Shown: positions 36,863 to 50,283, counted from the first letter of the stretch. The stretch is 64,000 bases of DNA from Cinnamomum chago (GCA_038049695.1 CP142453.1:125897001-125961000); one strand, 5' to 3'. Program-made: numbers and translations. The notes: generated from the sequence alone by a model not told the origin.

Positions 36863-39800
36863 TACTCCCCCCCTTAGGAAATTTGGTCCTCCAAATTGAG
36901 TACATACCTGGTAGAAAAAGGTGGGGGTGCTTCTTCCTGAACTCATCGGCTGCCTCCCAAGTAGATTCAAGCTGGTTATGATGTTCCCACAGAACTTTGA
37001 CTAGTTCTATTGTCCTGTTCCGCAGAGTTCTCTCCTTAGTTTCAAGGATCTTCACCGGCCGTTCTTCATAGGATAAATCTGACTGCAACTGTATCGAGTC
37101 ATAGTTTATCACATGAGAAGGATCGGGCTGATATTTCCTGAGCATGGACACATGAAACACATTGTGTACTCCAGCTAATTGAGGTGGTAGACCAAGAGCA
37201 TAAGCGTTGCCATCGCTGACACGGCCAATGATTTCAAATGGTCCAACATACCGAGGACTCAATTTTCCCTTCTTGCCAAACCGCATGATGCCCTTAGTCG
37301 GAGAAACTTTAAGAAATACATAATCACCCACTGCAAATTCCAGTTCTCTCCGCCGGTTATCTGCATAACTTTTCTGTCTACTCTGAGCCGCTCGCATTCT
37401 GTCTCTGATTTTCTTGATATTGACGGTGGAAGCTTGAACCCAATCGGGACCAAGTATTCTCCCATCACCAACCTCTTCCCAGCAAATTGGGGATCGACGG
37501 TTTCGCCCATAGAGTGCTTCGAACGGCGCCATTTTGATACTAGAATGATAGCTGTTATTATAAGCAAACTCAATAAGTGACAACTGTTCATCCCAGCTAT
37601 CTTTGAAGTCTAGAGCACAAGCCCTTAGCATATCTTCAAGGGTCTGATTAGTCCTTTCTGTTTGTCCATCAGTCTGCGGATGATATGCCGTACTGAATCG
37701 CAACTTTGTACCCATTGCTGCTTGAAGCTTCTTCCAAAAATTTGATACAAATCTCGTATCTCGGTCAGAAACTATTGATACAGGTACACCGTGCAACCTC
37801 ACAATTTCCTTCACATATCTCTGTGCCAAGTACTCCATAGTAGTCTTGTTTTTAATGGGAAGGAAATGCGCCGACTTTGTCAACCGGTCGACGATCACCC
37901 AAATGACTTCATTGTTCCGAACCGTCCTTGGAAAACCTGACACAAAGTCCATTGAAATATGTTCCCATTTCCATTCGGGTATCGGTAATGGCTGGAGTAA
38001 CCCTCCAGGCTTCCTGTGATCAGCCTTTACTTGTTGACAGGTGAAACACCGACCCACAAACTCAGCAACGTCCTTCTTCATACCGACCCACCAAAACCTT
38101 ATCTTCAGATTTTGGTACATTTTGGTGCTCCCCGGATGGATGGTGTAACGTGTGCAATGTGCCTCCTTCATAATTTCATCCTTAATTGTTTGATCGTTAG
38201 GAACACAAAGCCTATTCCGGAAGTACAGTGTACCATTGATGATGGAAAACTCAGGCTTGTTATCCTTCTTATTAAATATCTCCACTAATGCTGGGTCATC
38301 TCTCTGGCGATCTTTGACCCTTTGGATCAACTCAGGCTGAACGCTGAAACTCCCCAATAATACTTCTTGGCTGGTCGACCAGAGGTTTACATTCAGATCT
38401 CCGACCTCATCCGTGGATGTCTTCTCTGCTGTTAACGAAGTCATCTGCGCAGATTTCCTGCTTAAAGCATCGGCCACAACATTGGCTTTACCTGGATGGT
38501 AAAAGATAGAGAAGTCATAATCCTTCAGAAATTCCATCCATCTTCTCTGCCGTAGATTCAAATCTTTTTGAGAAAACACATATTTCAAGCTTTTGTGATC
38601 TGTATAGACTTCAAATTTTTCTCCATACAAATAGTGTCGCCAGATCTTGAGTGCAAAGACCACAGCAGCCAGTTCTAGATCATGAGTGGCATAATTCTGT
38701 TCATGTGATTTCAACTGTCTTGATGCGTAGGCAATTACCCTGCCGTGCTGCATGAGCACGCATCCTAGACCATTCAGTGAGGCATCACAGAATATCACAA
38801 AACCTCCGTTGCCAGAGGGGAGGGCTAAGACTGGAGCTGTAGTTAACTTGTCTTTTAGCATTTGGAAACTCGCTTCACACTTATCATCCCAAATGAATGG
38901 CACGTCCTTCCGAGTAAGTCGGGTCAAAGGACCTGCTATAGAGGAAAAACCTTGCACAAATCTTCTGTAGTAACCTGCTAGCCCAAGGAAACTACGGATT
39001 TCAGATACAGTCGCTGGTCTCTTCCAATTGGTGACAGCTTCGATCTTGCTGGAATCTACGGACAATCCTTCACCTGAGATGACATGGCCTAAAAAGCTCA
39101 CTTGATCTAGCCAGAAGTCGCACTTACTCAGCTTGGCATAGAGCTGGTTTTCTCGCAACAGATTAAGAGAAGTGCGCAAATGATCTCCATGATCTTCCTT
39201 TGACTTAGAGTAGATGAGTATATCATCTATGAATACCACCACAAATTGGTCTAAGTATGGTTTAAAGATCTGGTTCATTAACGCCATGAACACCGCTGGC
39301 GCATTAGTTAGCCCAAAAGGCATTACCAGAAATTCATAGTGTCCATACCTAGTTCGAAAAGCTGTCTTAGGTATATCTCCTTCCTTCACCCTTAGCTGAT
39401 GATATCCCGACCGGAGATCAATCTTCGAGAAGTATGTCGCACCCTGCAGTTGATCAAATAGTTCATCAATACGTGGAAGTGGGTACTTATTCTTGATGGT
39501 GACCTGATTCAACTGACGATAGTCGATACACATTCGTAGGGACCCGTCTTTCTTCTTAACAAACAAAACTGGTGCACCCCATGGAGAGACGCTGGGTCTA
39601 ATAAACCCCTTTTCCAGTAATTCTTGCAATTGTTCTTTGAGTTCTTTCAGCTCAGTAGGTGCCATACGATATGGAGCTCTGGAAATTGGCGCGGTCCCCG
39701 GTACCAGTTCTATTGCAAAGTCCACTTCTCGTATTGGTGGCAAACCGGGAAAATCTTCCTGAAACACATCAGGGAATTCACAGATTACGGGAACTTCTTC

Positions 39801-41573
39801 CAGTTTCGGTCTCTGCTTCTCTCCTGTAACAAAGGCAAGATACCCATCACATCCACTCCTCAATAATTCACAAGCCTTAACTGCTGAGATGACTGTCGTG
39901 TGTATTGACCTTCTCCTTCCTGATACACACACGTCTTCGAACCCTTCCAGATTAAAGCGGACCAGTTTGTTAAAACAGTCCAATATTGCCCTATACTTTG
40001 CTAGCCAATCCATTCCCAAGATGATATCAAAATCATTCATGGGTAACATGATCAAATCAACCGGCATATTAACTCCCCCAATGTTCAGGGAACAATCATA
40101 AAATATAGTGCAAGTGTTCAAGTGTCCTCCAGTGGGAGTTGCTACTGAAATTGGTGGATCTAGTGTAGAGGGTGGCCTATTCATTCTGGAAGCAAATACA
40201 GGTGACACAAAGGAATGTGTAGCGCCAGAATCAAATAAAGTATAAGCTTCAACATTAGAAATTAGAATCATACCCTCCACCACATCATTGGCGGCCTGAG
40301 CTTCTTGTTGAGTAATGGCAAGAATCCTAGCCTCAGGTTGCTGCTGCCTCCTTTGATGTCCGCCCTGATTGGGTCGACCACGGTTATAATTCTGTCCTTG
40401 GGGCTGATTCGGTGGTCCCCTAGGCTGGTTCTGCTGGTTCTGGGCATTGTACTGATTTCTTGCTGGTGGATTCTGCTGATTTGCCGAGCGGGGATTGCCG
40501 TGGTACCCTTGCTGCTGATTCTGTCGTGGTGGCTGTTCTGACTGCTGTCGTCTGTCCTTATCCTGTTTCTTTGGACAATCCCTGATAAGGTGACCAACCT
40601 GGCCGCACGCAAAACATGCACCCGTAGACCAATGGCACTCTTCAGTGTTATGATTCTTCCCACACCGCTGGCATTTTACCTTCCTGTCCAGTTTCTGCTT
40701 CTTTGATGGTGCACGGTTGCCTTGGTGGTCTCTCTTAGCCCCTGTTGCCTTAGCCGAGACCGTCCCGTTCATTTCGGCGGTCGTTTCTTCTGATATAAAG
40801 GCTCTCTTTAAAGCAGCTGCAAAGGTAGCAGGTTCACCCAGTTTCACATCTTTCTTGATGTCTGGTCGTAACCCTTCGATGAATTTGTTCCGCTTCATCT
40901 CATCAGTGGCTATCAACTCTTCTGCAAAGTGAGACAGTTCTGTAAATCTATTGGAGTACTTTGCTACGGTCATATCTCCTTGCACCAAATTCTGAAATTC
41001 TCTCTTCTTCCTTTCTCTGATATGCTCCGGAATGAATTTCAAAATGAATTCCTTCTTGAAGAATGCCCAGGTGATTTCGTTTTCTGGACCTTCGAAGGTT
41101 TTCTTTGCAGCCTTCCACCACTCTTTTGCATCCCCTTCCAGTTTGAAAGCGGCCAAGATTGCTTTCTGTCTGTCCGGGCACCCCATCACTTCAAATATCC
41201 CCTCCATGTGTTCCACCCATTTATTAGCATCCCAAGGATTGGAGGTTTCCTCGAAACTCTTGGGTCGGAACTCATTAAACCGCTTGTATAAGGTATCTCT
41301 TTCTCTGTCTCTGCCTCCAGCAATAGTTCCACTTCCATCATTGCTTGTGCCCGTGCGAGCATCATTACTCCCTCCTTGACGTGCTGCCAAGGTCGCGATC
41401 TGTTCCTGCACTTGACTGTAAGCCATCATGAACGATGCGAACATCTGTCGGGCATATTCAGGCAGTTCAGCTTGCCCCCCAAGAAGATTCGGATTAATGC
41501 CCTCATTATTATTCATGTTCACATTCTCATTTTGGTCTTCATTGACATTCTGAGAGTTCTCTTGGTTGTTCAT
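36858..41573 (-). CDS. gag-pol polyprotein of the Gypsy element, about 1571 residues
   Basis: One continuous frame from the ATG at 41573 ([10 protein letters not shown]). Domains in order: Gag (about residues 90-260), zinc knuckles including [14 protein letters not shown] (about 320), aspartic protease DSGATHSF (about 446), reverse transcriptase with FIDD (about 783), RNase H, integrase with its zinc-binding and catalytic regions (about 1140-1310), and a C-terminal chromodomain-like segment (about 1518-1552). The frame finishes a few bases inside the 3' LTR, running through the polypurine tract. Family knowledge: chromodomain-like ends steer chromoviruses to chromatin. It looks whole. Confidence 0.95.
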   Translation of the reverse strand: MNNQENSQNVNEDQNENVNMNNNEGINPNLLGGQAELPEYARQMFASFMMAYSQVQEQIATLAARQGGSNDARTGTSNDGSGTIAGGRDRERDTLYKRFNEFRPKSFEETSNPWDANKWVEHMEGIFEVMGCPDRQKAILAAFKLEGDAKEWWKAAKKTFEGPENEITWAFFKKEFILKFIPEHIRERKKREFQNLVQGDMTVAKYSNRFTELSHFAEELIATDEMKRNKFIEGLRPDIKKDVKLGEPATFAAALKRAFISEETTAEMNGTVSAKATGAKRDHQGNRAPSKKQKLDRKVKCQRCGKNHNTEECHWSTGACFACGQVGHLIRDCPKKQDKDRRQQSEQPPRQNQQQGYHGNPRSANQQNPPARNQYNAQNQQNQPRGPPNQPQGQNYNRGRPNQGGHQRRQQQPEARILAITQQEAQAANDVVEGMILISNVEAYTLFDSGATHSFVSPVFASRMNRPPSTLDPPISVATPTGGHLNTCTIFYDCSLNIGGVNMPVDLIMLPMNDFDIILGMDWLAKYRAILDCFNKLVRFNLEGFEDVCVSGRRRSIHTTVISAVKACELLRSGCDGYLAFVTGEKQRPKLEEVPVICEFPDVFQEDFPGLPPIREVDFAIELVPGTAPISRAPYRMAPTELKELKEQLQELLEKGFIRPSVSPWGAPVLFVKKKDGSLRMCIDYRQLNQVTIKNKYPLPRIDELFDQLQGATYFSKIDLRSGYHQLRVKEGDIPKTAFRTRYGHYEFLVMPFGLTNAPAVFMALMNQIFKPYLDQFVVVFIDDILIYSKSKEDHGDHLRTSLNLLRENQLYAKLSKCDFWLDQVSFLGHVISGEGLSVDSSKIEAVTNWKRPATVSEIRSFLGLAGYYRRFVQGFSSIAGPLTRLTRKDVPFIWDDKCEASFQMLKDKLTTAPVLALPSGNGGFVIFCDASLNGLGCVLMQHGRVIAYASRQLKSHEQNYATHDLELAAVVFALKIWRHYLYGEKFEVYTDHKSLKYVFSQKDLNLRQRRWMEFLKDYDFSIFYHPGKANVVADALSRKSAQMTSLTAEKTSTDEVGDLNVNLWSTSQEVLLGSFSVQPELIQRVKDRQRDDPALVEIFNKKDNKPEFSIINGTLYFRNRLCVPNDQTIKDEIMKEAHCTRYTIHPGSTKMYQNLKIRFWWVGMKKDVAEFVGRCFTCQQVKADHRKPGGLLQPLPIPEWKWEHISMDFVSGFPRTVRNNEVIWVIVDRLTKSAHFLPIKNKTTMEYLAQRYVKEIVRLHGVPVSIVSDRDTRFVSNFWKKLQAAMGTKLRFSTAYHPQTDGQTERTNQTLEDMLRACALDFKDSWDEQLSLIEFAYNNSYHSSIKMAPFEALYGRNRRSPICWEEVGDGRILGPDWVQASTVNIKKIRDRMRAAQSRQKSYADNRRRELEFAVGDYVFLKVSPTKGIMRFGKKGKLSPRYVGPFEIIGRVSDGNAYALGLPPQLAGVHNVFHVSMLRKYQPDPSHVINYDSIQLQSDLSYEERPVKILETKERTLRNRTIELVKVLWEHHNQLESTWEAADEFRKKHPHLFLPGMYSIWRTKFPKGGSM
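36863..36876 (-). other. polypurine tract
   Basis: On the minus strand aagggggggagta lies directly before the 3' LTR; this is where plus-strand DNA synthesis is primed in this family. Confidence 0.9.
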
Positions 41574-41711
41574 GTTCTTTCTCCTACAAAAGGAGTCACA
41601 ATTTAGCACATCATCATAGACAGTGAACTTCTATCTTACTAATTTCCCCCTTATAGCGTCCTCACCACGTATCCTAAGGGTTGCTAAGATTTTTATATTG
41701 CTCAAGACCAT

Positions 41712-41723
41712 GCTCTGATACCA
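41712..41723 (-). other. primer-binding site, initiator tRNA-Met
   Basis: On the minus strand tggtatcagagc starts three bases after the 5' LTR and is complementary to the 3' end of plant initiator tRNA-Met, the usual primer of Ty3/Gypsy chromoviruses. Confidence 0.93.
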
Positions 41724-41726
41724 CTT

Positions 41727-44562
41727 TGTAACACCCCGAATCCCGGAGCTCATCAGGATCCAGGGTCTTACTAAAAGGAACCCAAATCATTTCATAAATC
41801 AAATTAAAACAAGGAACTGAGCAACGAAAGGATTTATTTGAGATATCAATTTAACTAGACATGAAACATAAATAAGTCTTTCAATCAAAATCCTAAAACT
41901 TCAACATCTATTAAAGAAATAAACTGATATCTAGTTCGGTTTCATTCAGACGCTCTCTTATCAGCCACGCATATTGAAGTCCAATGGCTGATTATCTCCG
42001 TTGCCACGCTCCCCCAAACGTTGCATACCTGTGGTGGGGCAAACCACTTATCAGAAGTCTGGTGAGTAATATTACCACATACACAGTTCATTTATAAAAT
42101 AATAAATTGACAGAAGTGCGGAAGCATTAACTCGATAAATAACAGATTTCATAAATGGTCCTTATTGGTTAATAAATAAGGAAGCATAGTCAGTCTGTAA
42201 CTTTGATAGGTTCTAAATTCCCAAGTGATGGGTTCTTATAATAGAACTCTAACCACAGAGTTTCAATACTTCAGTCCCTTCCGGGAGGAAGTTCTTATGT
42301 AATACATTCAAAAACTCCTAACAATGGAGTCCATTGCGCAAATGGTAGTTCAGTCCCGGTCCAACCTTATTCCTCCTAACCCGCCAGGGTTCATTGTTCA
42401 ATTCCATACAATACAGAAGTAAGGCTCTTTTCTGTTATTTCAATAAGGATCACTGTTTCATATAAATCCATAACTAACATCCTCAGATGCGAGATTTATT
42501 AATTAGTGTATACTTATTAAACACTTAGTAACATCCACAAAGAATTATACACCAATTATATTAATATAAGACTAGTTCCACATGATTGGGTTTATACATA
42601 CACATGCCCCACCTAGATTCAACATTTGGTACCCACTGTTGTAGTACTATTCTTATATTATGTATGCTTTGTTCTAGTACCTGTCTCCTCATATGTGTGA
42701 ATCATTATTTATTTCAAGGCATTTCTAATGACTTGAATACTCAATCTGGGATCAACCCTATGATTCTGAATTCCAGTAACATGTCCATAATATCAAATAT
42801 TTATATATAATCATATGGATTTACATCTTATAATATATAATTATCCAAGTCACTAAACTACACTCCTGAGGTGAACAGTTTGTTTACAATTTCTAGGGTA
42901 CTTCTATGACTGAGGAGGACTTGATATCTATATGTTCAATAGTGACAGCATCTATTCTTAGTGTCTGCCACCAGGTTGTTGTGTTACTTGACTCTATCAG
43001 ATCTCACACAAGTAACATTGACCTGTGGGCCCCTAGTGGTCCCACATCAAGGGTACAGGACCATCCCGATCATCCTCCAATGATCAACCAATTGACTGGT
43101 TCTGATCGTCTATTCGATCCACTGGTGGGTCTGAAATCTCCTAATCATCCTTAATTAGGATCTGGTTTGGCTTGTCACTGTTCCCCTTAATTTCTATGAA
43201 TTCACTGCTTCATACATTGTTTCCAGAACTGGGCTCCACCCTGGATGAGTTTCTTATTCATACCTATCATACTACAGTTGATCCAAGACTTACAGACCTG
43301 CTACAGTCCTAAAACAGTTCATAAAACAGGGAAAAAGGCTGATCGGGTGGTGGGCCCTTGAATGGTTCAACTCCCCTAGGACCTGGCCCACCTTGGTCGC
43401 CCAAGGGAGACCTCCAATTTGGTCAATCCTGATCCCTGATCAGATGGGCCAGTGGACCCCACAATCCAATTACAAAAAAACCAGAAATTCCCCAAAAGGG
43501 ACGTTGCAGTAACTTTAGGCTAATGATGTGTGGTCAGATGGGACCCATCCTGGATGGGTCCATCTAGGCCATGGTCGCCCAGGGGTCCCATTCCAGATCC
43601 CTGGGTCAGATTGATGCTGTAGTGGCCCACGTGGTCCCACTACTAGATCTCCCTACAGACGTCCAACACCCAGGCTGGACGTCATTCCATCCCTTGGGAT
43701 CAATTGTGGCCAAAGTGGGGCCCATCTCCACAAGGGTCCATCTAGGCACTGGACGCCCATGGGTCCCCCACCAGATCCCTGGTTGTGATGCATGATTAGG
43801 TGGGCCCCTTGATCACAGTACTCCCATCGACAGATCTTGTATCTGTCGATGGGGTTGGAAACCAAGCCTCTGGCTTGAGTTTTTCACTTGTTTCCTCTTT
43901 GCTGATCCAATCAACACCCATCTATCATTACATCTCAAATCAATATTACACAGGCATCAATAATCTTTTACTGATTAACTTGGAAAATTCAGATCTTGGT
44001 CTGTCCAAGGGAATTTCCAAGACCTGTCAGAATTCAGGTTCTGTTCCTTATTTCCTCCTTTAACTTAATTCATTTTATCCAGAAACCACATGATTACATT
44101 ATAAACCAGAATCTACAATTCTATGTATTGGAAAGATTACTCACCTTCTAGTGTAGTAAATCGTAGCACGGTCGAGGTGAGAACTCAATCGCTGCATCCA
44201 CTATGTGTTCCCGCTTCTTCTTCCTTCCCACAAGCTTGAATGGCCTCTGTTGCTCTTCAGAAGAGTTCCCTCTTTCCCTTCTCTGCTACCTTCTTCTTTA
44301 GAAATCAATTGCAACCCAGGAGATCAGTATGAGAAGCTATAAGAGAGGGAAGAAGAACCCATCTGGGGATAACCCCAAATATAATCGTTGGAACCACTCC
44401 TCCCAGTGAGATGGCTATCCTCCCCCCATCAGGGAAGTTGTTTCTAACAACTTAACAACCTACATGGGTCTTAGTGGGTTAGAAATAGGTCAAAACAACC
44501 TAACCCAGCCCATTAGCTTATGGCCAGATAAGTCTGGGGCCTATTCTGGCCCAGGTATTACA
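41727..44562 (-). repeat. 5' LTR of the Gypsy element
   Basis: 2836 bp and nearly identical to the other LTR. It should carry the promoter for the minus-strand transcript; I did not identify the TATA box with confidence. Confidence 0.97.
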
Positions 44563-44861
44563 TTAGGGATGATGGGTTTGTTGATATTGAATGAGAAAGT
44601 GGACTCATCCATGTCCGTGCACCAGTTGGAATCGCATACTCAGAACATATTGCTGACAAGGAGAGCACTTAGAGGTAGACCTTTCACCAAGTTTCATTTT
44701 CCATACCTCCCTGTTTACAAGGAACATGTTCAAGTTTTTAACGCCTAGCTGATGTTACTTGGCTTGGCAGCAAGGACTGTCAATATGGTAGTTTCAAATA
44801 TGCTACATTAGCTACAGGGAAGGTCATCCTCTGTTTCTCAATAGAAAGTTTACAAACAATA

Positions 44862-45151
44862 GAAGATGCAGCTTTTGCCATTCACGCAACAGAGGTGTTC
44901 GTGTCATCTTTGCACAATCTACTGATAATCTGCCCGTATCATGCGATCTTATCCCTTGTATTGAAGTAAATTATGAGGTAGGAACAGTCAACAACAACCC
45001 ACAATCTACTGAAGATGCAGCTTTTGCCATTCACGCAACAGAGGTGTTAGTGTCATCTTTGCACAATCTACTGATAATCTGCCCATATCATGCGATCTTA
45101 TCCCTTGAATTGAAGTAAATTATGAGGTAAGAACAGTCAACAACAACCCAC
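44862..45151. repeat. two-copy 149-bp tandem duplication inside the hAT element
   Basis: The unit starting gaagatgcagcttttgcca occurs at 44862-45010 and 45011 to about 45151 with only a few differences, so the duplication is young relative to the host element. Confidence 0.9.
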
Positions 45152-45700
45152 AAATCTCACTCATTCATAAATCAAATAAGAACACAAGATTAAAAAATAA
45201 AAAATAAATAAAAACCCAAAATCAAGTAATGTAACAAAGAATATCATAATCCCTAAATCAAAACAACCCTAACCCTAACCATGAAACAAACATCAGACAA
45301 AAAGAACCAACCCTAACTTCTTTGTGCAATGCCTAAAATAATGAATGAAATCAAAGAAAATAGGGGGATAGGGAGAGATAGGCGACATAGAAGCCATTAA
45401 AAATGGATGTCCGAGAGAGAGAGGCGAGGGAGAGGGAGAGGGAGATTTACCTGAAGCTCAAAGATCCTCATAGATGTCCGACGATAAGTGCAAGAGATCG
45501 AAGAAGGGTGCAGGTCTAACCGTCGAAGGAAGAGGGAAGGTCGACAGAGGAGTTGGGGTTTTTTTCGTTCCATCCTTTTCGACATGGGGCAATGATTTTA
45601 GTCATGTGGGGCGTAGGCCAAGGCCCAATACGATTTTAAGAGGTATTTGAAATTCGGTCGCCCCAGGTCACGATAACGTGCGTCCGCCTCTGTATAATGA

Positions 45701-48037
45701 TTTAGATGGAAATAAGAAAATACAGACATTTATGAGTTCAATGCAAAAGGTGTTATGGATTAAATTATAAGAAGTTTTTTAAGTCAAAAATGAATATTGA
45801 ATATTTGTTCAATGTGGTGAAGTGAAATGGGGGATTTACCATTCAGATGGGTGGTATGGAAAATGATTTTTATTTATTTTTTAATTTTTTTATGACCTAC
45901 CAAAGTATATTGTTTGAAAAGGATTAATGATTTTGGGCATTTGGAAAGTACTTGTTCAGGCAGCAGCAAAATGGACCAGCTTGCCAATGCTCTCTGTTTA
46001 TTTATTTATTTACTTTTTGTGGTTGTGGAGAAGGGGGGGTGGCGTGGTCGTCTTTGTTTTTGTCAAGCACTTTCTCTTCTAATAATCTCTTTTGCATCTT
46101 AGCACACTTGTAGTGAGTAAATTCAGGTTCCTGTTCAAAAGGTTTGAAAATGTGTTCCATTTGATCCAACCGTCCATCATTTTTTTTTTTTTTTACTCTA
46201 GAAACCAGCATTTTCTGGGCTTTTTTTAGTTTCCAAGTGCAGAAACTGAGTTTAGGTTTCCTGGTATTCTAGTGTTTTTGCCTTTTGGATTGGTGGGTAA
46301 GGAGTAGAAATGCTGGCAAGTGATGTTTGGTCTGTTTTATTTGGGCAGTTGGGTTTGAGCGAATTGGATGTGAAATGGGTATTTTGTTTGAGAATGATGG
46401 CAATGGATGTTTGGCCTCTTTTAATTCCTCTCTTGAATTACAATTTGCACACTCTAGTATAAACTATTTCATTGAGTTTTATAGATACCTTTCTTGCATG
46501 CATTGAATTTTATTGCAGGCAACATTGACAACTACCTCATCCAGTCACACCATCACAGATGTATCTCTTCCCTTGTCTTTTTGTTTAATTTTATAGGAGA
46601 ATGTTTTTGATACTCTTATAGTTCCAAATAAGAACCACAGCGCGACCACCATCAAACAGGGGGATGAGAAGTGAGAAGATCCAAGTGTCGATTAGAGGTA
46701 GTGCAAAAATTATGTATCATTCTAGCCATTTCTTTTTGAAGCCTGAAAATTTAACGATGGAAAGCTACAGTGATTCAATCTAACATCTAATATCAGTTCA
46801 CTAAGGTCATATCTCTATGTGGAACAGTCTAAAACTCATGTTGAAATCTTTTATTAGATATGGAGCCATTAAATAAGTGTACTGTTTTGGCCATTGAGAA
46901 GCCATTGCCAAAATGTCCTTTATCAGTCATGCTGCTAAAGCCACCAAAATTGTGGTTTGTAATCATATAGACACAATCTAATGCATACCATGTAATTGGC
47001 ACCAGAGAAGAAGTGGCATCATGCTTGATTTTCACATACATCCATGCTGGCAGATAGTCAACTTGTGAATCCAGTGTATTTTGCAGCAGATGAGTAAGTC
47101 CACGAATATAATGTTTTTTAGAAATGTTTTTTATCTGCTGATAGGTAGTCAGATGGAAAATTTGTCAACAGTTGACGAGTTTGTATCACAGTGATGCTCA
47201 TTGCCTCAAACATGAGGATTGTGAGTTTAATTAATATTATCTTTCAAAAAAAAAAAAAAAAACCACACCCACGCACCCGCACCCCAGGTAGACCTATTAA
47301 CCTGGTGAATGAACTAGATCTTTGTATAATACAGTCAAGTGCTTTCTTTCTAAAGTTTGTGTGCGGCGTAATTTGTTCACAAGGAGCATGGGGATTGTGT
47401 TTGTTTTGTGGGGTACTGTTTGAAGTTGGAACTGTTTTCAATGCATCAATTGCATTGCTTGGTTCCAGGTAACATTATCCTTTTTATTGGTTGTGGATTG
47501 ATGTATGAGTTGGTTTACTGATCGAAGTACTATTGGGTCTGCATTTATTGACAAAGTTTTTTAATTATCAAAATGAAAAGGCTGGTCATGATATTACCAT
47601 CATCAAACCTCTCACGTTCCCTTCCGTAGTTATTTATTCTGTACTATTTCATCCAATATATGTTGTCATGATTGCCATCCATCCATGTGCTTGCTGCTTG
47701 CAAGCTTAATCAGCAATCAATACTCAGCTCATCCTATGTTGAATTGGCATTTGTTTCTTTTACTTGGATTTGCTTCTGCTCCAACATCTGGTTTTCTATG
47801 TTATGTCTTCTGTAATGTGAAGCTAATGATTAGAAAAATTGATGTCATCCCTCATCTGTGTTTTTCCTACATGGTTGATTTGTTCTCCATTCCCTGTTAC
47901 TATTAAAGTTAGCGAACGACCTTCCTTCCAGCATTAGCATAATGAGATATTTTCTTCATAATGTTTTTCTATCTTCACACATTGCAATCATCATTATTTT
48001 CTATTAGGCAGGTTGTAAGCAGCATCAAGAGACTATA
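45701..48037. other. upstream region and likely 5' UTR intron of RPL6
   Basis: No protein gene was recognised. A pyrimidine-rich acceptor tattaggcag ends just before about 48012, so the RPL6 leader probably includes an upstream exon and an intron here; the upstream exon could not be fixed. An A run is at about 47249-47263. Confidence 0.45.
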
Positions 48038-48346
48038 ATGGAAGCCAAATATTTTCGGTTTCTTAAGATCGTGGGAGTTGGGTTCAAGGCTAGAGCAGAA
48101 GCAGAAGGTCGCTTACTGTATCTGAAGCTGGGTTACAGTCATGAAGTCGAACTAACTGTCCCTCCGGCTGTTCGGGTGTTCTGTTTCAAACCCAACGTAG
48201 TTTGCTGCACTGGAATAGATAAGCAGAGGGTGACACAGTTTGCTGCTGCCATTCGTAGCTGTAAGCCCCCTGAAGTCTACAAAGGGAAAGGCATAATGTA
48301 TATTGATGAAGTTATTAAGAAAAAGCAAGGAAAGAAGTCCAAATAA
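48038..48346 (+). CDS. RPL6: mitochondrial ribosomal protein L6 (uL6m), 102 residues
   Basis: A single-exon frame starts MEAKYFRFLKIVGVGFKARA and ends KKKQGKKSK. The uL6 C-terminal signature PEVYKGKGIMYIDE is at about residues 79-92. It is about 100 residues, matching the second half of bacterial L6 (about 177), which is the normal length of the nuclear-encoded plant mitochondrial protein. It is a structural component of the mitochondrial large ribosomal subunit. There is no obvious cleavable presequence, so any import signal is internal or in the first residues. It stands alone, about 1.9 kb from the convergent 3' end of Exportin-4. Confidence 0.93.
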   Translation: MEAKYFRFLKIVGVGFKARAEAEGRLLYLKLGYSHEVELTVPPAVRVFCFKPNVVCCTGIDKQRVTQFAAAIRSCKPPEVYKGKGIMYIDEVIKKKQGKKSK

Positions 48347-50283
48347 TTGAAAGGAAACACAGGCAAGTCATCGAAGGAATTTATTGCAGGCTGCATTCAA
48401 GAGAGAAAAAAATGTTCCCGACCACAGCAGAGAGAGCCTGGAAGAACAATGGTTATTGCCTCCTTTTTCAGGAAGTTTTTTTGAAATTTGAGCATTATGT
48501 TCAAACTCATCTGATCATTCAACTATTGTGTCTGAATGATATTTCTTGACATTACAGGTCCTTGTTGAGAAGTGGGTGGTAATAAATTACTAGGTTGGAA
48601 CTTCCATTTACTTTGAATTTTAACTAGTGGGTGCCAAAAAAAAAAAAAAAAAGAACCCAGCAATCGAGCAGAAACATGAAAATAATTAGTAATAGTAGTA
48701 GTCAGGCCTTTAGCTCTATATATAAGCACAAACAGGCCCCATATTTTACTGGGGCCAGGCATGATATTTGCAGGTGACAACTGAATTTGGGAACAGGCCC
48801 AATTACTAGACTTGGCCTGATCACAACTCTTAATCTAATAGCCTCAATGTTTAAAGTGTACACGTTTTTTTCATAGATCCAATCCAATGGTGAGATAAGG
48901 TCAGGAGTCAAATTGGGCCCGGTACCATTTCATGGGTACTGCTTGTAGTTAAGGTCAGGCTAATGTCAAAGTGGGTATGCATCGAAGATGGATCCAGCCC
49001 CATAGAGCTGCACTGCATTTCTGCATATACACAGCATGCAGTCGGCTATCAGATGAAAATTTCAATGAAAACTAATCACTTGCACAGAGACGAAAATGCA
49101 GTCTGCTATCAGATGAAAATCTCCATGAAAACTAATCACTTGCACAGAGACGAAAATACTGGTATGAGTTTCATGTAATACCAAATCATCAAAGAATGGC
49201 TATTGATTCTGATATTTACTGATGCGGGCATGAATTCAATCCTCCTAAGTGAAAAAAGAAAAAAGTATAAAAATATGCATGGTTTTGAAGAAAGCATATT
49301 AGCAAAATACAAAAGGTGATATAACAAGTACAGAACTCTTAGAATTATGCAAAAACAAATTTTCGCCATACGTGGTAGAGAAAGTATTTTCATGACCTGT
49401 AGTCTCCTCATCTCCACCTTGGCGAAAATGAGGGCTTATTTTCATTGCTAATTTTTGCTCAAAGCACTTTCAATAAAAAATATATATATTATTTTACAAG
49501 GAAACAAAAATACATATCGGGCACTAAAAGTTTTAGGCACAGGATCCAATACACTGGTGCTTAAGGATATTACCATTGTTGTTACCAATAGAAATAATCC
49601 ACAGATCAGGATGCAGCATGAAGTGCAGTGGATTCTTTATAGATCTAACTGATAGCCTTACACCTGATCAAAGTGGCATCTACTGCTGATTAATGTATCC
49701 AAGCTTATAGACATACTCACAGAAAAGAATTTAATTTACACCACTCTCCACATCTGATGACTTCCTCTAAATATACCCACCAAATGAAATGTAAAACCTG
49801 TTTCTATCTTGAAATACTTTATGTTTAATCCAAGTTATTAAAAAAATTGAATACATGGAGCATAAAACCGAATCAATGGTGCATAAAAAATAAAGAATAA
49901 ACAGAGAATGGTATGTACAAAGGTAATAAAATCACTCAAATCTTTTCAACTTAAAAAAATACAAGTCTCTGCAATTTCCAATGGCTGCTGAAAGACTTGG
50001 GAGTTCAGGACTTCCTTTCAGGAGAACTTTGTACCTTGGAATATGGGAATTGAAAGCCAAAGCACCAACAACGACCATGAGCATGATCAATGAAGGGGGG
50101 AACATGGTTCTGAAAAGCCACAATTGGCTACTGCAACTACACCTCAAGCATGATCAGCATGAGATTGCATCTACAACAACATAACTCACGGATCCAGAAA
50201 TCCATTCTATGGTTTACTTGAACTGACAACAGCAAAGGGCTTTCTCTTTTTTCATTATACAGATCCCAGTGACCGCTGCAAAA
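48347..50283. other. convergent 3' flanks of RPL6 and XPO4
   Basis: It contains the 3' UTR of RPL6 (left) and of Exportin-4 (right, minus). An A run is at about 48637-48652. A 60-bp tandem duplication is listed separately. No other gene was recognised. Confidence 0.5.
49038..49157. repeat. two-copy 60-bp tandem duplication
   Basis: gctatcagatgaaaat followed by actaatcacttgcacagaga occurs at 49038-49097 and 49098-49157 with a few differences. Confidence 0.9.

Larger units (their letters stand above)
34027..44562 (-). mobile_element. Ty3/Gypsy chromovirus, Tekay/Del-like; looks whole
   Basis: A 10,536-bp element with two 2836-bp LTRs (TG...CA), a 5-bp duplication ttagg on both sides (34022-34026 and 44563-44567), a tRNA-iMet primer site, a polypurine tract and one gag-pol frame on the minus strand. 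No break was seen in the coding frame. The LTRs appear to differ at a single position in my by-eye comparison, so insertion is recent on an evolutionary scale, probably well under a million years. It landed inside the hAT element at 33582-45692. Clade assignment rests on domain order, LTR length and the C-terminal chromodomain-like segment. Confidence 0.95.
33582..45692. mobile_element. hAT-type element split by a nested Gypsy element
   Basis: The ends are CAGAGGCGGACCCA (left) and, on the other strand, CAGAGGCGGACGCA (right). Perfect 8-bp duplications tataatga flank it (33574-33581 and 45693-45700). Without the nested 10.5-kb retroelement and its duplicated 5 bp, it is about 1.57 kb. The left piece (33582-34026) holds short internal repeats (about 33674-33786). 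The right piece holds a 149-bp tandem duplication and, at about 45400-45600 on the minus strand, a leader-like CT-rich stretch with a donor-like cag/gtaaat. There is no intact transposase, so it is a non-autonomous derivative of the same family as 15905-16482. Confidence 0.88.
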
